Shown here: in pieces, positions 28,549 to 37,756 of the stretch
How positions within the stretch are numbered: the first letter of the stretch is position 1
Layout of the letters: each line of letters opens with the position of its first letter
Assembly (NCBI GenBank): GCA_020848035.1
Contig: JADLAX010000065.1
Span: 1 to 64,000 of the forward strand
Direction: 5' to 3'
DNA length: 64,000 bases
DNA from: Anaerolineae bacterium
Lineage (GTDB): Bacteria; Chloroflexota; Anaerolineae; Promineifilales; Promineifilaceae
Notes under the pieces: model-generated
The model's database searches: none
What the model was told of the DNA's origin: nothing
The model's input: the letters and a program-made list of their open reading frames with translations, nothing else
Translations under genes and position numbers: made by a program

Positions 28549-28624
28549 GGAGATTGGGTGAGTGGAGAGTGGAGATTGTTGTGCGACCAACATATGAAAT
28601 CTCCAATCTCTGATCTCTAATCTC
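28549..28624. repeat. GGAGATT palindrome, ftsQ-ftsA gap
   Basis: GGAGATTGGGTGAGTGGAGA and GTGGAGATT on the left, AATCTCCAATCTCTGATC and TAATCTCC on the right, around an unrelated loop of ~22 nt. Its left arm ends only 20 bp before the ftsA start codon. Confidence 0.85.
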
Positions 28625-28629
28625 CTGTT

Positions 28630-29568
28630 TTACTGCGCCAGGTAGTACGGTTTTTCCTGGTTGCTTACGCTGACGTACTGCGGGGTGAGCCCCTGCGCCA
28701 GCAGTTCCTCTACGATTGTTTCATACACCACGAGTTTTTGTGACATATCGGTGCCGGTGCCAAAAAATACGCGCCAGCCACGGCCGTCTTGATAGCTGAG
28801 TCCACTCGACGGCCGATAATAGAGCCGGTCAATGTTGGGCCGCAGCTGTTTGAGCTGCAACGCCCCGGCCAGCACGTCGTGCGGCAAAAAGCGCATGTTG
28901 GCGCTGACTGGCTCGGCTACGGCCGTTTCTGCCGCATCTGCAGTTTCGTCACCGGTGGGCGTGGCGGGAACGGCCGTAGCCACCCCTACACCTTCCACTT
29001 CCGACTGAATCATCAACAGCCCCAGCGAGGCGCTGCGGGCGGGCACCAAGCGGCCGGTGCGTGTCACCCAAAATTGGTTGCTGCCTTCGACCCAAATGGC
29101 AATCGGCGAATCCTCGGTGACGTTGATTTGCACCTGGTTGGGCCAGTTCAGCGTGACCTCGGCGGAGATGATGCCGGGCACGTTGTCCATGATTTGCTGA
29201 GCGGCCGTTCCCGGATCGGCGGCAAAGATGTGCGACCCGGCCAGGTTGCTGGCCTGAACCACCTCGGTGGCGGGCACCGAAATGACGCCCTCGACGGGAA
29301 TCGCCGTCAGGTAAAAGTTTTCGTCCATGCCGATAAGCGTCAGGGCGTAGATCGACAGGGCCAGCACCCCCAGGCTGAGCCAGCGCGCCGAGAGCAAAAT
29401 CTGGCGCAGGCTGGCGATGGGTGCCCGCACCACGCGCGTCTGGTTGCGGCGGCGGCGGCGACGGGCATTTTTGGGCACACTCAAGCGCGGCATGGTGACG
29501 GCCGTATCCATGCGCCGCATCTTGGGCTGTTTGCGTAGTCGTCGGGGCTGGGTTTCTTGTCGTTTCAT
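28630..29568 (-). CDS. ftsQ: Division protein FtsQ/DivIB
   Basis: 312 residues. A very basic N-terminal tail (KNARRRRRRNQTRVV) and one membrane helix (~72-90, LSLGVLALSIYALTLIG) precede a POTRA domain (FYLTAIPVEGVISVPATEV, GIISAEVTLNWPNQVQINV) and an FtsQ-type beta domain. It links the early divisome to FtsL and FtsI. An Ala/Thr-rich insertion at ~200-225 is unusual. The start has no visible ribosome-binding site. Position before ftsA supports the call. Confidence 0.9.
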   Translation of the reverse strand: MKRQETQPRRLRKQPKMRRMDTAVTMPRLSVPKNARRRRRRNQTRVVRAPIASLRQILLSARWLSLGVLALSIYALTLIGMDENFYLTAIPVEGVISVPATEVVQASNLAGSHIFAADPGTAAQQIMDNVPGIISAEVTLNWPNQVQINVTEDSPIAIWVEGSNQFWVTRTGRLVPARSASLGLLMIQSEVEGVGVATAVPATPTGDETADAAETAVAEPVSANMRFLPHDVLAGALQLKQLRPNIDRLYYRPSSGLSYQDGRGWRVFFGTGTDMSQKLVVYETIVEELLAQGLTPQYVSVSNQEKPYYLAQ

Positions 29569-29582
29569 AATTAATACTGTTT

Positions 29583-29647
29583 GTCATGCCCGGGAAGGCG
29601 GGCATCCATCTTTCAACTGAGTGGATACCCGCCTACGCGGGTATGAC
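29583..29647. repeat. GTCATACCCGCG-type palindrome, ddl-ftsQ gap
   Basis: GTCATGCCCGGGAAGGCGGG pairs imperfectly with CCCGCCTACGCGGGTATGAC over ~26 bp around a ~15-nt loop. The form resembles extragenic palindromes that contain GCGGGTATCC words in other genomes. Confidence 0.8.
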
Positions 29648-29663
29648 AAGGCAAGTAAATGGT

Positions 29664-30773
29664 TTATTCCAACGTCGTTTTTAACCGCTTTTTCTCTTCA
29701 TGCCGCTCGATGGCCAGCTCGATGAGCCGGTCTAGCAGCTGGCTGTAGGGCAGGCCGGTGGCTTCCCACAGCTTGGGATACATCGAAATGCGGGTGAAGC
29801 CGGGAATGGTGTTGATTTCGTTCAGGTAGAGACGGCCGTCATCCACATCCAGCAACAAATCTACCCGGCCCAATCCGGCGCAATCAATCGCCTGGTACGC
29901 TTTGACGGCCAAACGGCGCACTTCGTCACTTTGTGCCGGGGTCAAATCGGCCGGAATAATCAGCTCGGAATCGTCGCTGACGTACTTGGCGACGTAATCG
30001 TAAAATTCGCGGCGCGGGCGCACCTCGCCCACCACGCTGGCAACCGGTTCGTCGTTGCCCAGCACCGAAACTTCCAGCTCGCGCACGTTGACGCCCTGCT
30101 CCACCACGATGCGCCGATCGTAGCGGGCGGCTTCGTCCAGGCCCGCGCGCAGTTCGTCCCGGCTGCGGCACTTGCTGATGCCCACGCTGGAGCCGAGGTT
30201 GGCCGGTTTGGTGAAAACCGGGTAGGCCAGAATCGCCTCAATTTCGCTGAGGATGTCAGACGGCCGTTGCCGCCACTCCTTGCTTTGCACCAGCAGCCAG
30301 GGCAATACGGGCAGCCCGTTGGCCGTCATCACCTGCTTGAAGATCGCTTTGTCCATGCCCACGGCTGAACCAACCACACCGGCCCCGACGTAGGGCAGGT
30401 TGGCCAGCTCCAGCAGCCCCTGCACCGTGCCATCTTCGCCATACGGGCCGTGCAGCACCGGAAAAATGACGTCGAGTTGGGAAACGGCCGTTAAGCCCAC
30501 CCGCTCACCCTCGTCCAGCTGCATCAGGCCAGTGGCCTGCGGGTCGGGCAGCAGGGTGGCGTGGTGGCTGGCCTTGCCTTCGGTCAGCGTGCCCACGACA
30601 TCACCGGTGAGCCAACGGCCGTTTTTGTCGATGCCAATCGGAATGACCTCGTACTTGTCCGGGTTCAAAGCGCGCATCACCGACTGCGCCGAGTTGAGCG
30701 ACACTTCATGCTCACCCGACCGTCCGCCGAAAATCACACCGACCCGTAGTTTTTGTTGCCCGTTTTTGCTCAT
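29664..30773 (-). CDS. ddl: D-alanine--D-alanine ligase
   Basis: 369 residues, an ATP-grasp enzyme making the D-Ala-D-Ala dipeptide for MurF. VGVIFGGRSGEHEVSLNSA is the N-terminal signature, HGPYGEDGTVQGLLEL the substrate loop, VFTKPANLGSSVGISK the ATP-binding strand, and LYLNEINTIPGFTRISMYPK the metal-binding C-terminus. Full length. The start follows a word palindrome and no Shine-Dalgarno sequence is visible. Confidence 0.97.
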   Translation of the reverse strand: MSKNGQQKLRVGVIFGGRSGEHEVSLNSAQSVMRALNPDKYEVIPIGIDKNGRWLTGDVVGTLTEGKASHHATLLPDPQATGLMQLDEGERVGLTAVSQLDVIFPVLHGPYGEDGTVQGLLELANLPYVGAGVVGSAVGMDKAIFKQVMTANGLPVLPWLLVQSKEWRQRPSDILSEIEAILAYPVFTKPANLGSSVGISKCRSRDELRAGLDEAARYDRRIVVEQGVNVRELEVSVLGNDEPVASVVGEVRPRREFYDYVAKYVSDDSELIIPADLTPAQSDEVRRLAVKAYQAIDCAGLGRVDLLLDVDDGRLYLNEINTIPGFTRISMYPKLWEATGLPYSQLLDRLIELAIERHEEKKRLKTTLE

Positions 30774-30783
30774 AAAAATATTT

Positions 30784-30850
30784 GTAATTAATAATTGGTA
30801 ATTTGTAATTGGGTAATTACTGATTACCAGTTACCAGTTACCCAATTACT
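30784..30850. repeat. GTAATTG palindrome, murB-ddl gap
   Basis: GTAATTAATAATTGG and TAATTTGTAATTGGG are followed by TAATTACTGATTACC and AGTTACCAGTTACC. Tandem ~7-nt words and their complement fill the whole gap. Confidence 0.85.
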
Positions 30851-31802
30851 AAAAATCCCAATCACCCACCAACTCCACTTCCAATTCCAGCTCCACGCCA
30901 AACTGCTCGCGCACGCTGTTCCACGCCTCGGCAATGAGGGCGCGGATGTCTTCGGCCGTGGCCGTGCCGTCGTTGACAAAAAAGTTGGCGTGTTTTTCTG
31001 AAATTTGTGCCCCGCCGACGCTAAAGCCTTTTAAGCCAGCGGCGTCGATCAAATAACCCGCGTAATAATTTTCCGGGTTTTTGAACATCGACCCGACGGT
31101 CGCGCCGCCCGGCTGGGTTTGCTTGCGGTGCGCCGTGAAGCCGTCGGCGCGAGCCATGAGCACGTCCACCGGTTCGGGCGTCAGCTCCAGCTCGGCGCTG
31201 AGCACTACGCGGCGGGAAATTTCGCGCCCTTGCTCCTGCTTAAGCACGCTGTCGCGGTAATCGTAGTTCATCTCGTTGTTGCCGTAGATGCGCTGGCCGC
31301 GACCTGGTTCCCAAATAACGGCCGCTCGCAAATTGTGGTTCATGTCCGAGCCGTGTGCGCCGGAGTTGCCCACCACCGCGCCGCCCACCGTGCCCGGCAC
31401 GCCGATGGCCCATTCCAGGCCAGCCAGCCCTTTGCCAATGCACTGCCGCGCCAGCGAGGACAAATTCATGCCGGACTCCACGGTGCAAATGACGTTGGCT
31501 CCGGTATGGCGGAAGTTAATCGCCCGCGCCTTGTTCATGATGACCAGGCCGCTGATGCCGTAGTCGGAGACGAGAATGTTGGAGCCGCCGCCGAGTAAGG
31601 TGTAGGGAATGTGTTTTTTGTAGGCGATGGCAACGGCCGTTTCCAACTCCGCCGCACTGTTCACCACCAAAAAAAGCTGCGCCGGGCCACCGACGCGGGC
31701 CGACGTGTAGCGCGCCAGCGGTTCGTCCAGCTTGAGCCGGTCCTCAAACGCTGCCTGTAACTCCTGAATGGCCGAAATCCGAATTGAGGTTCTCACGTTC
31801 AT
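30849..31802 (-). CDS. murB: UDP-N-acetylenolpyruvoylglucosamine reductase
   Basis: 317 residues. FAD-dependent reduction of enolpyruvyl-UDP-GlcNAc to UDP-MurNAc in the cytoplasm. YTSARVGGPAQ and LLGGGSNILVSD bind FAD; GVPGTVGGAVVGNSGAHG is the substrate loop, GATVGSMFKNP holds the catalytic Ser, and the C-terminal KHANFFVN is conserved. The start overlaps the murC stop by four bases. The catalytic Tyr region reads MNYDYRDS. Confidence 0.96.
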   Translation of the reverse strand: MNVRTSIRISAIQELQAAFEDRLKLDEPLARYTSARVGGPAQLFLVVNSAAELETAVAIAYKKHIPYTLLGGGSNILVSDYGISGLVIMNKARAINFRHTGANVICTVESGMNLSSLARQCIGKGLAGLEWAIGVPGTVGGAVVGNSGAHGSDMNHNLRAAVIWEPGRGQRIYGNNEMNYDYRDSVLKQEQGREISRRVVLSAELELTPEPVDVLMARADGFTAHRKQTQPGGATVGSMFKNPENYYAGYLIDAAGLKGFSVGGAQISEKHANFFVNDGTATAEDIRALIAEAWNSVREQFGVELELEVELVGDWDF

Positions 31803-33220
31803 GCATCACTCCACAGTTGAATGCCCGCTAAAACTTGCTGAGCTACCTTGTTGCTGTCGCCCGCGCCCAGCGTTAACACCACGTCGTGCGGCCGTACCCG
31901 GTCTAAAATGTATTTGGCCGCGTCGTCCAGGTCGGGAATGTGGACAGCGGAGGGGTGGTTCATGGTTTGCAGGACAACGGCCGTATCCAACCCCAGCGAA
32001 TCTTTTTCCCGACTTTTGTAAATATCCAGCGCCACCACCTTGTCCGCCTCGGCAAAGCAGGTGGCAAATTTGGCCAGCAGCAGCTTGGTGCGGCTGAAGG
32101 TGTGCGGCTGCCACACCGCCCAAATGCGCCGCCCTGGATAGCGCTGCCGCGCTGCCTTCAGCGTCATCTCAATCTCGGTGGGGTGGTGGGCGTAATCGTC
32201 AATGATGGTCACGCTGGCCACCTCGCCAATCAGCTCAAAGCGGCGGTTGACCCCACTAAAGCTGCCCAGGGCGCTGCGGATGACGTTAAAATCGATGCCC
32301 AAATCGGTAGCCACGATGATCGCCGCCAGGGCGTTGAGTACGTTGTGCGTACCCGGCAGGCGCAGCCGCGCCAGGCCAATCATTTGCCCCTCAGTCTGCA
32401 CCAGGAAGTCGGTGCCGCCCAGCTGGTTGGGGCGCAAATCCAGCGCCTGGTAATCGGCCTTGCCGGGATTGTCGCTGGTGCTGATGGCGTAGGTGGTCGT
32501 TTCGATGCTGGTCAGGTTCAGCTCCTCGTGCAGAGCGGCCGTTCCCGCATCGGTGGCGCACAGCACCAGGTGGCCGCCTTCTGGCAGCAGCCGGGCAAAT
32601 TGGGCAAACGCCGCCCGGTACTCCTCTTCGCTGGGGTAAATGTCCGGGTGGTCATGCTCGATGTTGAGGATGATGGCCACTTCCGGCTTGAGGCCCAGGA
32701 ACATGTGGTCGTACTCGTCGGCTTCCACCACAAAGTAGTCACCTTCGCCGAAACGGCCGTTGCCGCCCAAAGAGGGCAAATGCCCACCCACAATCACCGT
32801 CGGGTCCAGGTCGGCTTCCATGAGGATGTGGGCAATCATGCCGGTGGTGGTGGTTTTGCCGTGCGAACCGGCCACGGCGATGCCGATCCGGTCGGCCATC
32901 AGGTGGCCCAAAAAGTCGGCCCGTTTCATCACCGGGATGTTGGCGGTGCGGGCGGCTTGCAGCTCCGGGTTGCTCGCGGGAATGGCGGAGGAGATGACCA
33001 CCAGGTCGGCCCCGGCGATGTTGCTGGCAGCGTGGCCTTTGTAGATGGTGGCCCCGGCGGTGCGCAGAACGGCCGTGCTCTCATTCGCCTGCTGGTCAGA
33101 GCCAGACACAATGAACCCACGCCCCAGCAGCACCTGAGCAATCGCCGAAATCCCCGCTCCGCCAATGCCGATCAGATGAATGTGCATATTTGGTTTCAAT
33201 GTGAACGGTTCGTCACTCAT
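31799..33220 (-). CDS. murC: UDP-N-acetylmuramate--L-alanine ligase
   Basis: 473 residues. Adds L-Ala to UDP-MurNAc with ATP. HIHLIGIGGAGISAIAQVLL is the Rossmann start, AGSHGKTTTTGMIAHIL the P-loop, VVEADEYDHMFL and LNIEHDHPDIY carry Mg/ATP contacts, and DDYAHHPTEI lies in the C-terminal domain. ATG 33220 (MSDEPF) is the best start; the GTG at 33244 or ATG at 33187 are alternatives. It is coupled to murB. Confidence 0.96.
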   Translation of the reverse strand: MSDEPFTLKPNMHIHLIGIGGAGISAIAQVLLGRGFIVSGSDQQANESTAVLRTAGATIYKGHAASNIAGADLVVISSAIPASNPELQAARTANIPVMKRADFLGHLMADRIGIAVAGSHGKTTTTGMIAHILMEADLDPTVIVGGHLPSLGGNGRFGEGDYFVVEADEYDHMFLGLKPEVAIILNIEHDHPDIYPSEEEYRAAFAQFARLLPEGGHLVLCATDAGTAALHEELNLTSIETTTYAISTSDNPGKADYQALDLRPNQLGGTDFLVQTEGQMIGLARLRLPGTHNVLNALAAIIVATDLGIDFNVIRSALGSFSGVNRRFELIGEVASVTIIDDYAHHPTEIEMTLKAARQRYPGRRIWAVWQPHTFSRTKLLLAKFATCFAEADKVVALDIYKSREKDSLGLDTAVVLQTMNHPSAVHIPDLDDAAKYILDRVRPHDVVLTLGAGDSNKVAQQVLAGIQLWSDA

Positions 33221-33258
33221 GTCTAGAAATAAATCCTGAATCACAACGGTAGTCTCTG

Positions 33259-33332
33259 CCCCCTCCCTGGCCCTCCCCCGCAGGGGGAGGGAACGCGCCT
33301 CCCCTCCCTCTGGGAGGGGATTGAGGGGAGGG
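33259..33332. repeat. Two CCCTCCC hairpins, cvpA-murC gap
   Basis: CCCTCCCCC-gca-GGGGGAGGG (33271-33291) and CCCCTCCC-tct-GGGAGGGG (33301-33319), with a further GAGGGGAGGG. A related element is at 36279-36333. They form very stable hairpins inside the dcw transcript. Confidence 0.85.
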
Positions 33333-33334
33333 AA

Positions 33335-33913
33335 TTAAATCATCACAATAATCACAAACAAAAAGACAATGACCACCAAAAACGGTAAAAATGGTTCCAG
33401 CAGCGGCAGCGGCAGCCGTCCCATCAGCGTGCCCAATTCCGAGGTCACGTCTGGGCGAATTAAAACGGAGGGATCAAACGGGTACGGCTCGCCGATGGGC
33501 AGCTGTAGCCATTGGCTCGGGGCCTGGATGCGGTACTCTAAAAATGACCAGAGTGACCCGATAATCAGGTAGCCGTTTAACGATCCCACAATCAGCCCCA
33601 GCAGTTTGTCTTGAAACGTATCGCGCACCCGCAGCCGTTCACCCAGGCGGGCACCAGCAAAGGCCGGACCCTGGTAGCTGAAGAAGGCAATCAGCAAATG
33701 CAAAAAGGCCAGGTAGTAAAAGCGCTGTCGCTCGACCGGAATAGCTCCGCCGGTGGGGGCGAGGCCCAGAAAAAGGTGGCCAAACTGGTTAATGGCAAAC
33801 AACGATAGGATGAGTCCAGAAGTAGCAATTACTTCGCGGGTCCAGCCGCGCAGTGAGCCAATAATGCCAAAAAATAAAATCATCAACCAAAAAAGTGTGC
33901 CCAAACTCAACAT
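33335..33913 (-). CDS. CvpA family membrane protein
   Basis: 192 residues with four or five hydrophobic segments. LFWLMILFFGIIGSLRGWTREVIA is the family's N-terminal signature, followed by GNLNGYLI-like LIVGSLNGYLIIGSLWSFLEY. CvpA proteins are linked to colicin V production in E. coli and to envelope integrity, with no known reaction. ATG 33913 has AAGGAG upstream; the longer frame overlaps murG. It lies between murG and murC inside the dcw cluster, an unusual place that hints at a role in peptidoglycan export or septation. Confidence 0.82.
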   Translation of the reverse strand: MLSLGTLFWLMILFFGIIGSLRGWTREVIATSGLILSLFAINQFGHLFLGLAPTGGAIPVERQRFYYLAFLHLLIAFFSYQGPAFAGARLGERLRVRDTFQDKLLGLIVGSLNGYLIIGSLWSFLEYRIQAPSQWLQLPIGEPYPFDPSVLIRPDVTSELGTLMGRLPLPLLEPFLPFLVVIVFLFVIIVMI

Positions 33914-33917
33914 GGTC

Positions 33918-35036
33918 TCACTCCTTTCCTTTGCCCCCGGCCACGCTTTCAATGAGAGTGGCCAGATTTTCCGCGCCGTTGGGGACGTCCAGGGCGCGGG
34001 CGGCCTGGCTCATGCGGGCCAATTTTTCGGGATCTGCCATCAACGTTTGGATGGTTGGCAGGAGTTGTTTGTCTAACGTTTCGTCGGTGAGCTGTACGGC
34101 TGTTCCCCGCTCACACAAATAATCCGCATTCACCTTCTGGTAGCGCCAGGCCCAGGCCAGCGGCACCAACACAGACGGCAGGCTGAAGGCAGGCGTCTCA
34201 CCCAACATGCTGGCCCCGGCGCGGGCCAGCACCAGGTCGGCGGCGCGGAAGGCGTGGCCCATCTCGTCATGCAAATAGGGATACGGCCGATAATACGCCC
34301 GCAGCGCCGCAGGCAAGGCTTTGGCCCCGGCATCCACTTCGTCCCAGGTCAACGTGCCGCTGATGTGAATAATCTGCATGGTTGGCAGCAGCTCCGGCAA
34401 AATTTTCAGCAGGGCGCGATTGATCGCCTGCGCGCCCCGGCTGCCGCCAAAAACCATCAGGGTGGGGCGGCCAGGTAACAAATTGAAGGTGGCCAGTGCT
34501 TCGGCCTGGCTCAACTCGGCGGCGGCGCGCAGTTCCGGCCGCACCGGGTAGCCGGTCACCACCAGCTTGTCGGCGGGCACAAACTGGGCCGAGCCAGCGG
34601 TGGTGGCCCCGACTTTTTGCGCGTAGCGCAGCGAAAACTGGATCGACTGCCCTGGTTCCACATCGGGCAGGTAAATGGCAATGGGCACACCCAGCCAGCG
34701 GCAGGCCAGGGTGAAGGGAAAGGCCATGTAGCCCCCGGTCATAAACATGACGTTGGGTCGGAAGCGGCGCACCAGCTGGAGCGCCTTGCCGATGCTGAGC
34801 AGGAGTTTACTGCCGTTGATCACCTTGCGCGGCAGCGGCACGCCCGCAATGGCGCCACCAGCGATGGTTTCCAGCCGTATGCCTGCTCGTGGGACTAACG
34901 TTTGTTCCATTTCACCCTTTGTGCCCACCCAGAGCATGTTTTCTGGGGCGAGCCCTTTGTGGCGTAAGGCGGTGGCTGCCGCCAGAGCGGGGTAGATGCC
35001 GCCGCCGGTGCCGCCCGCGCAAATGAGTACGCGCAT
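33918..35036 (-). CDS. murG: Lipid II synthase MurG
   Basis: 372 residues. GT28 glycosyltransferase adding GlcNAc to lipid I at the inner membrane face. VLICAGGTGGGIYPALAAA is the acceptor G-loop, TGGYMAFPFTLA the second Gly loop, VFGGSRGAQAINRALL the donor-side loop, and LVLARAGASMLGE the UDP-GlcNAc site. Full length. Spaced 2 bp from ftsW and 4 bp from cvpA. Confidence 0.96.
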   Translation of the reverse strand: MRVLICAGGTGGGIYPALAAATALRHKGLAPENMLWVGTKGEMEQTLVPRAGIRLETIAGGAIAGVPLPRKVINGSKLLLSIGKALQLVRRFRPNVMFMTGGYMAFPFTLACRWLGVPIAIYLPDVEPGQSIQFSLRYAQKVGATTAGSAQFVPADKLVVTGYPVRPELRAAAELSQAEALATFNLLPGRPTLMVFGGSRGAQAINRALLKILPELLPTMQIIHISGTLTWDEVDAGAKALPAALRAYYRPYPYLHDEMGHAFRAADLVLARAGASMLGETPAFSLPSVLVPLAWAWRYQKVNADYLCERGTAVQLTDETLDKQLLPTIQTLMADPEKLARMSQAARALDVPNGAENLATLIESVAGGKGKE

Positions 35037-35038
35037 GT

Positions 35039-36265
35039 TTAGAACCTGTCGGTGGCCGACGGCCGTTTACCCCGTCGGCTGATGGTTGTTGGCTGCGGCC
35101 GCTCACGCACATCGCTGGTTTGCGGCCGTTTCTCCAGCGCCGAATCGCGCGAGATGTTGAGCAAAACCCCGGCGCCCAACAGCGACACGGCCAATGAGGT
35201 GCCGCCGTAGCTCATGAAAGGCAGGGGAACGCCGGTAAAAGGAATGACGGCCGTAATTACCGCCATGTTGATAAACGCCTGGAACACAATCCAGCAGGTA
35301 ATGCCCAGGGCGAGTAACGAACCAAAACTGTCGCGGGCGCGAACGGCCGTACGCAGTCCGCGCCAGAGAAAGATGCCCAGCAGGGTAATCAACAACAGCG
35401 CACCGGCCAGCCCCAGCTCCTCACCCAAAATGGCAAATACGCCGTCGGTGTGGGCAAAGGGCAGCGGGCCAAACTTTTGCGTGCTTTCGCCCAGCCCCAC
35501 GCCAAACAAGCCGCCGCGCCCCAGGGCAATTAGCGACTGCTGGACGTGCCAGCTCGACTGTGCCGGATCAGACAAACCCTGCGTGTAGGCATTCACACGC
35601 GCCTGGGCATGGGGCAGCGTTGTGCTCAAAATGACAAAAACGATGCTGCCCAGCACGCCAGCGGCGGCAAACTGCCGCCAATCGGCCCCGGCGACAAAAA
35701 AGAGGGTAAAGCTGACCAGGGTAATTAAAGCGGCCGTACTCAGGGCAGGCTGGCGTACAATCAAAGCGGCCACCACGCCCACAATGACGGAGAACGGCAG
35801 CAGGCCGTAGGTGAGCATCTTGATGCGGTCGCCCTTGCTGGAAAGCCAGTGCGAGATGTAGATGATCATCGCCAATTTGGCCACTTCCGACGGCTGGTAG
35901 GAGTCGTCATACAAACCGCGCTGCGCCCCCAGTTCGGAGGTGGCAGTGAAAAAGAGCACAAACAGCAGCGCCACCAGGGTCACGCCCAAAATCGGCACCG
36001 AAAAGCGGCGCAAGATGTGGTAATCGAACTGCATCACGCCGACCATGGCCACCAGCCCCAGTCCCAGCGCCATCATCTGCCGCCGGAAGTAGAAGGTGGG
36101 ATCATCCTGCAAGCGCAGGCCGTAATCGAAAGTGGTGCTGTACACCATCAGCATGCCCAACACCAGCATCCCGGCAATAGCCAGCAGCAGCCAGTAATCA
36201 AACCGGAAGCGCAATACCGGGCTCACGCGGATGCTTCTTTTGCGGACGACGTTTACTGTAGCCAT
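35039..36265 (-). CDS. ftsW: SEDS glycosyltransferase FtsW
   Basis: 408 residues, ten predicted membrane helices. FDYWLLLAIAGMLVLGMLMV begins the core; QPSEVAKLAMIIYISHWL and PFAHTDGVFAILGEELGLAG are SEDS signatures containing the catalytic Asp region, and PFMSYGGTSLAVSLLGAGVL is the C-terminal motif. It polymerises septal glycan with FtsI. The C-terminal tail is basic. It lies between murD and murG as in other dcw clusters. Confidence 0.95.
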   Translation of the reverse strand: MATVNVVRKRSIRVSPVLRFRFDYWLLLAIAGMLVLGMLMVYSTTFDYGLRLQDDPTFYFRRQMMALGLGLVAMVGVMQFDYHILRRFSVPILGVTLVALLFVLFFTATSELGAQRGLYDDSYQPSEVAKLAMIIYISHWLSSKGDRIKMLTYGLLPFSVIVGVVAALIVRQPALSTAALITLVSFTLFFVAGADWRQFAAAGVLGSIVFVILSTTLPHAQARVNAYTQGLSDPAQSSWHVQQSLIALGRGGLFGVGLGESTQKFGPLPFAHTDGVFAILGEELGLAGALLLITLLGIFLWRGLRTAVRARDSFGSLLALGITCWIVFQAFINMAVITAVIPFTGVPLPFMSYGGTSLAVSLLGAGVLLNISRDSALEKRPQTSDVRERPQPTTISRRGKRPSATDRF

Positions 36266-36278
36266 AGTCTATTTTCTC

Positions 36279-36333
36279 ACCCTCACCCCAACCAATTCCC
36301 TCCCCTCTCAGGGGGAGGGCCAGGGTGGGGGTA
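36279..36333. repeat. CCCTCCC hairpin, murD-ftsW gap
   Basis: CCCTCCCC-tctcag-GGGGAGGG lies with flanking CCACCC/GGGTGGG-like words between the murD stop and ftsW start. Same family as 33259-33332. Confidence 0.75.
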
Positions 36334-36344
36334 TTACTTTTCAC

Positions 36345-37694
36345 TTATAACTCATTTACTAATTGGCGGAACAACCGGCCGCGCTCTTCAAAATCCTGGA
36401 AGGCGTCGTAGCTGGTGCCGCCGGGGGAAAGCAGGACAATGTCGCCGGAAACGGCCGTTTCTGCCGCCACTTCCACTGCTTCTGTTACCGTGTTTACCTG
36501 TCGAAAATCCGGGTGCTGTTGTGCCGCCAGCTTTTCGGCCAGCATGGGGGCCAGGTCGCCAAACAAAATGACTGACTTAACCCGCTGGGTGACCATCTCG
36601 GCCCAGGCGTCCCATTCCATCGCCTTGTCGCGCCCCCCGGCCAGCAACACAACCGGCTCGCTGAACGCTTTGAGCGCCGCCATAGCCCGTTCCGGGGCGG
36701 TGGCGATGGAATCGTTGATCCACTGCACGCCGCGCCGCAGCCGCACCAGCTCCAGCCGGTGCTCCACGCCAGTGAAGGTGCGAATGGCGTGGGCGATGGC
36801 CTCGGTGGGGATGCCCGCCGAGTCGGCCAGGGTGGTGGCTGCCAGCACGTTGAGCAAATTGTGCCGACCGCGCAGCTGCACCTCATCAACCCGGCAAATC
36901 TCTTTTTCCGCACCGTTGCGAATGAGGATACGGCCGTCCCGTACCATCGCCCCTTCCGTCACGGTGTTGTTCAGGCTGAACAGCCGCAGCTTGCCCCGCA
37001 CAATGGCGCTCAGCGCCAGTGAACCGGGGTCATCGGCACAGAGGATGGAAACGTCAGCGGCCGTCTGGTAACGTAAAATGTTGGCTTTGGCGTTGGTGTA
37101 CGCCTTCATCGTCTTGTGCCGGTCCAGGTGGTTGGGCGTGATGTTCAGCACGGTGGCGATGTGGGGACTGCGGTCCCAGATTTCCAGCTGGAAGCTGGAG
37201 AGTTCCTGCACCACCACGTCCTCTGGTTCCATTTTGCCCAGGTCGGCAATCAGCGGACGGCCGATATTGCCACCGACCCAGGTGCGCCGCCCGGCGACCT
37301 GGCTCATGACGCCGGTCAGGGCGGTGGTGGTGGTTTTGCCTGCCGACCCGGTGATGCCGATAACGGCCGTTGGCGTGCGCTTCGTAAATTCCAAAGAGTC
37401 GTTGGTGACCGGGATGCCTTTGGCCAGGGCCGCCTGCACCAGCGGTGCCTCCAGCGGCACACCGCCGCTCACGGCCAAAATGTCACTCTCGTCAATCAGT
37501 TCCATCGGATGTTCTCCCAATACATACCGGATATCCAGGCCGCTTAATTCGTCCAAAATATCCCGCAGCTTTTCCGGCGGGCGCAAATCGGTGATGGTGA
37601 CGGCTGCGCCTGCCTCCGTGGCAAACCGGGCCAGCGCCTTGCCCTGCCGCGCCAGTCCGAGAATGAGTAGTCGTTTGCCATGAAAATCGTCCAT
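36345..37694 (-). CDS. murD: UDP-N-acetylmuramoyl-L-alanine--D-glutamate ligase
   Basis: 449 residues. Adds D-Glu to UDP-MurNAc-L-Ala. RLLILGLARQGKALARFA is the N-terminal fold, GITGSAGKTTTTALTGVM the P-loop, VVQELSSFQLE and LNITPNHLDRHKTM the Mg/substrate motifs, and LLSPGGTSYDAFQDFEERG the C-terminal signature. ATG 37694 follows a GGAGATT palindrome with no visible ribosome-binding site. Confidence 0.96.
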   Translation of the reverse strand: MDDFHGKRLLILGLARQGKALARFATEAGAAVTITDLRPPEKLRDILDELSGLDIRYVLGEHPMELIDESDILAVSGGVPLEAPLVQAALAKGIPVTNDSLEFTKRTPTAVIGITGSAGKTTTTALTGVMSQVAGRRTWVGGNIGRPLIADLGKMEPEDVVVQELSSFQLEIWDRSPHIATVLNITPNHLDRHKTMKAYTNAKANILRYQTAADVSILCADDPGSLALSAIVRGKLRLFSLNNTVTEGAMVRDGRILIRNGAEKEICRVDEVQLRGRHNLLNVLAATTLADSAGIPTEAIAHAIRTFTGVEHRLELVRLRRGVQWINDSIATAPERAMAALKAFSEPVVLLAGGRDKAMEWDAWAEMVTQRVKSVILFGDLAPMLAEKLAAQQHPDFRQVNTVTEAVEVAAETAVSGDIVLLSPGGTSYDAFQDFEERGRLFRQLVNEL

Positions 37695-37700
37695 TTTTTC

Positions 37701-37756
37701 GAGATTGGAGACTGGAGATTGGAGATTTATCTCTAGTCTCCAATCTCTAATCTCTA
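37701..37756. repeat. GGAGATT palindrome, mraY-murD gap
   Basis: GAGATTGGAGACTGGAGATT pairs with AATCTCTAGTCTC and CAATCTCTAATCTCT analogues across a short loop. The right arm runs into the mraY stop codon, so the element replaced or created the end of that gene. Confidence 0.87.
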
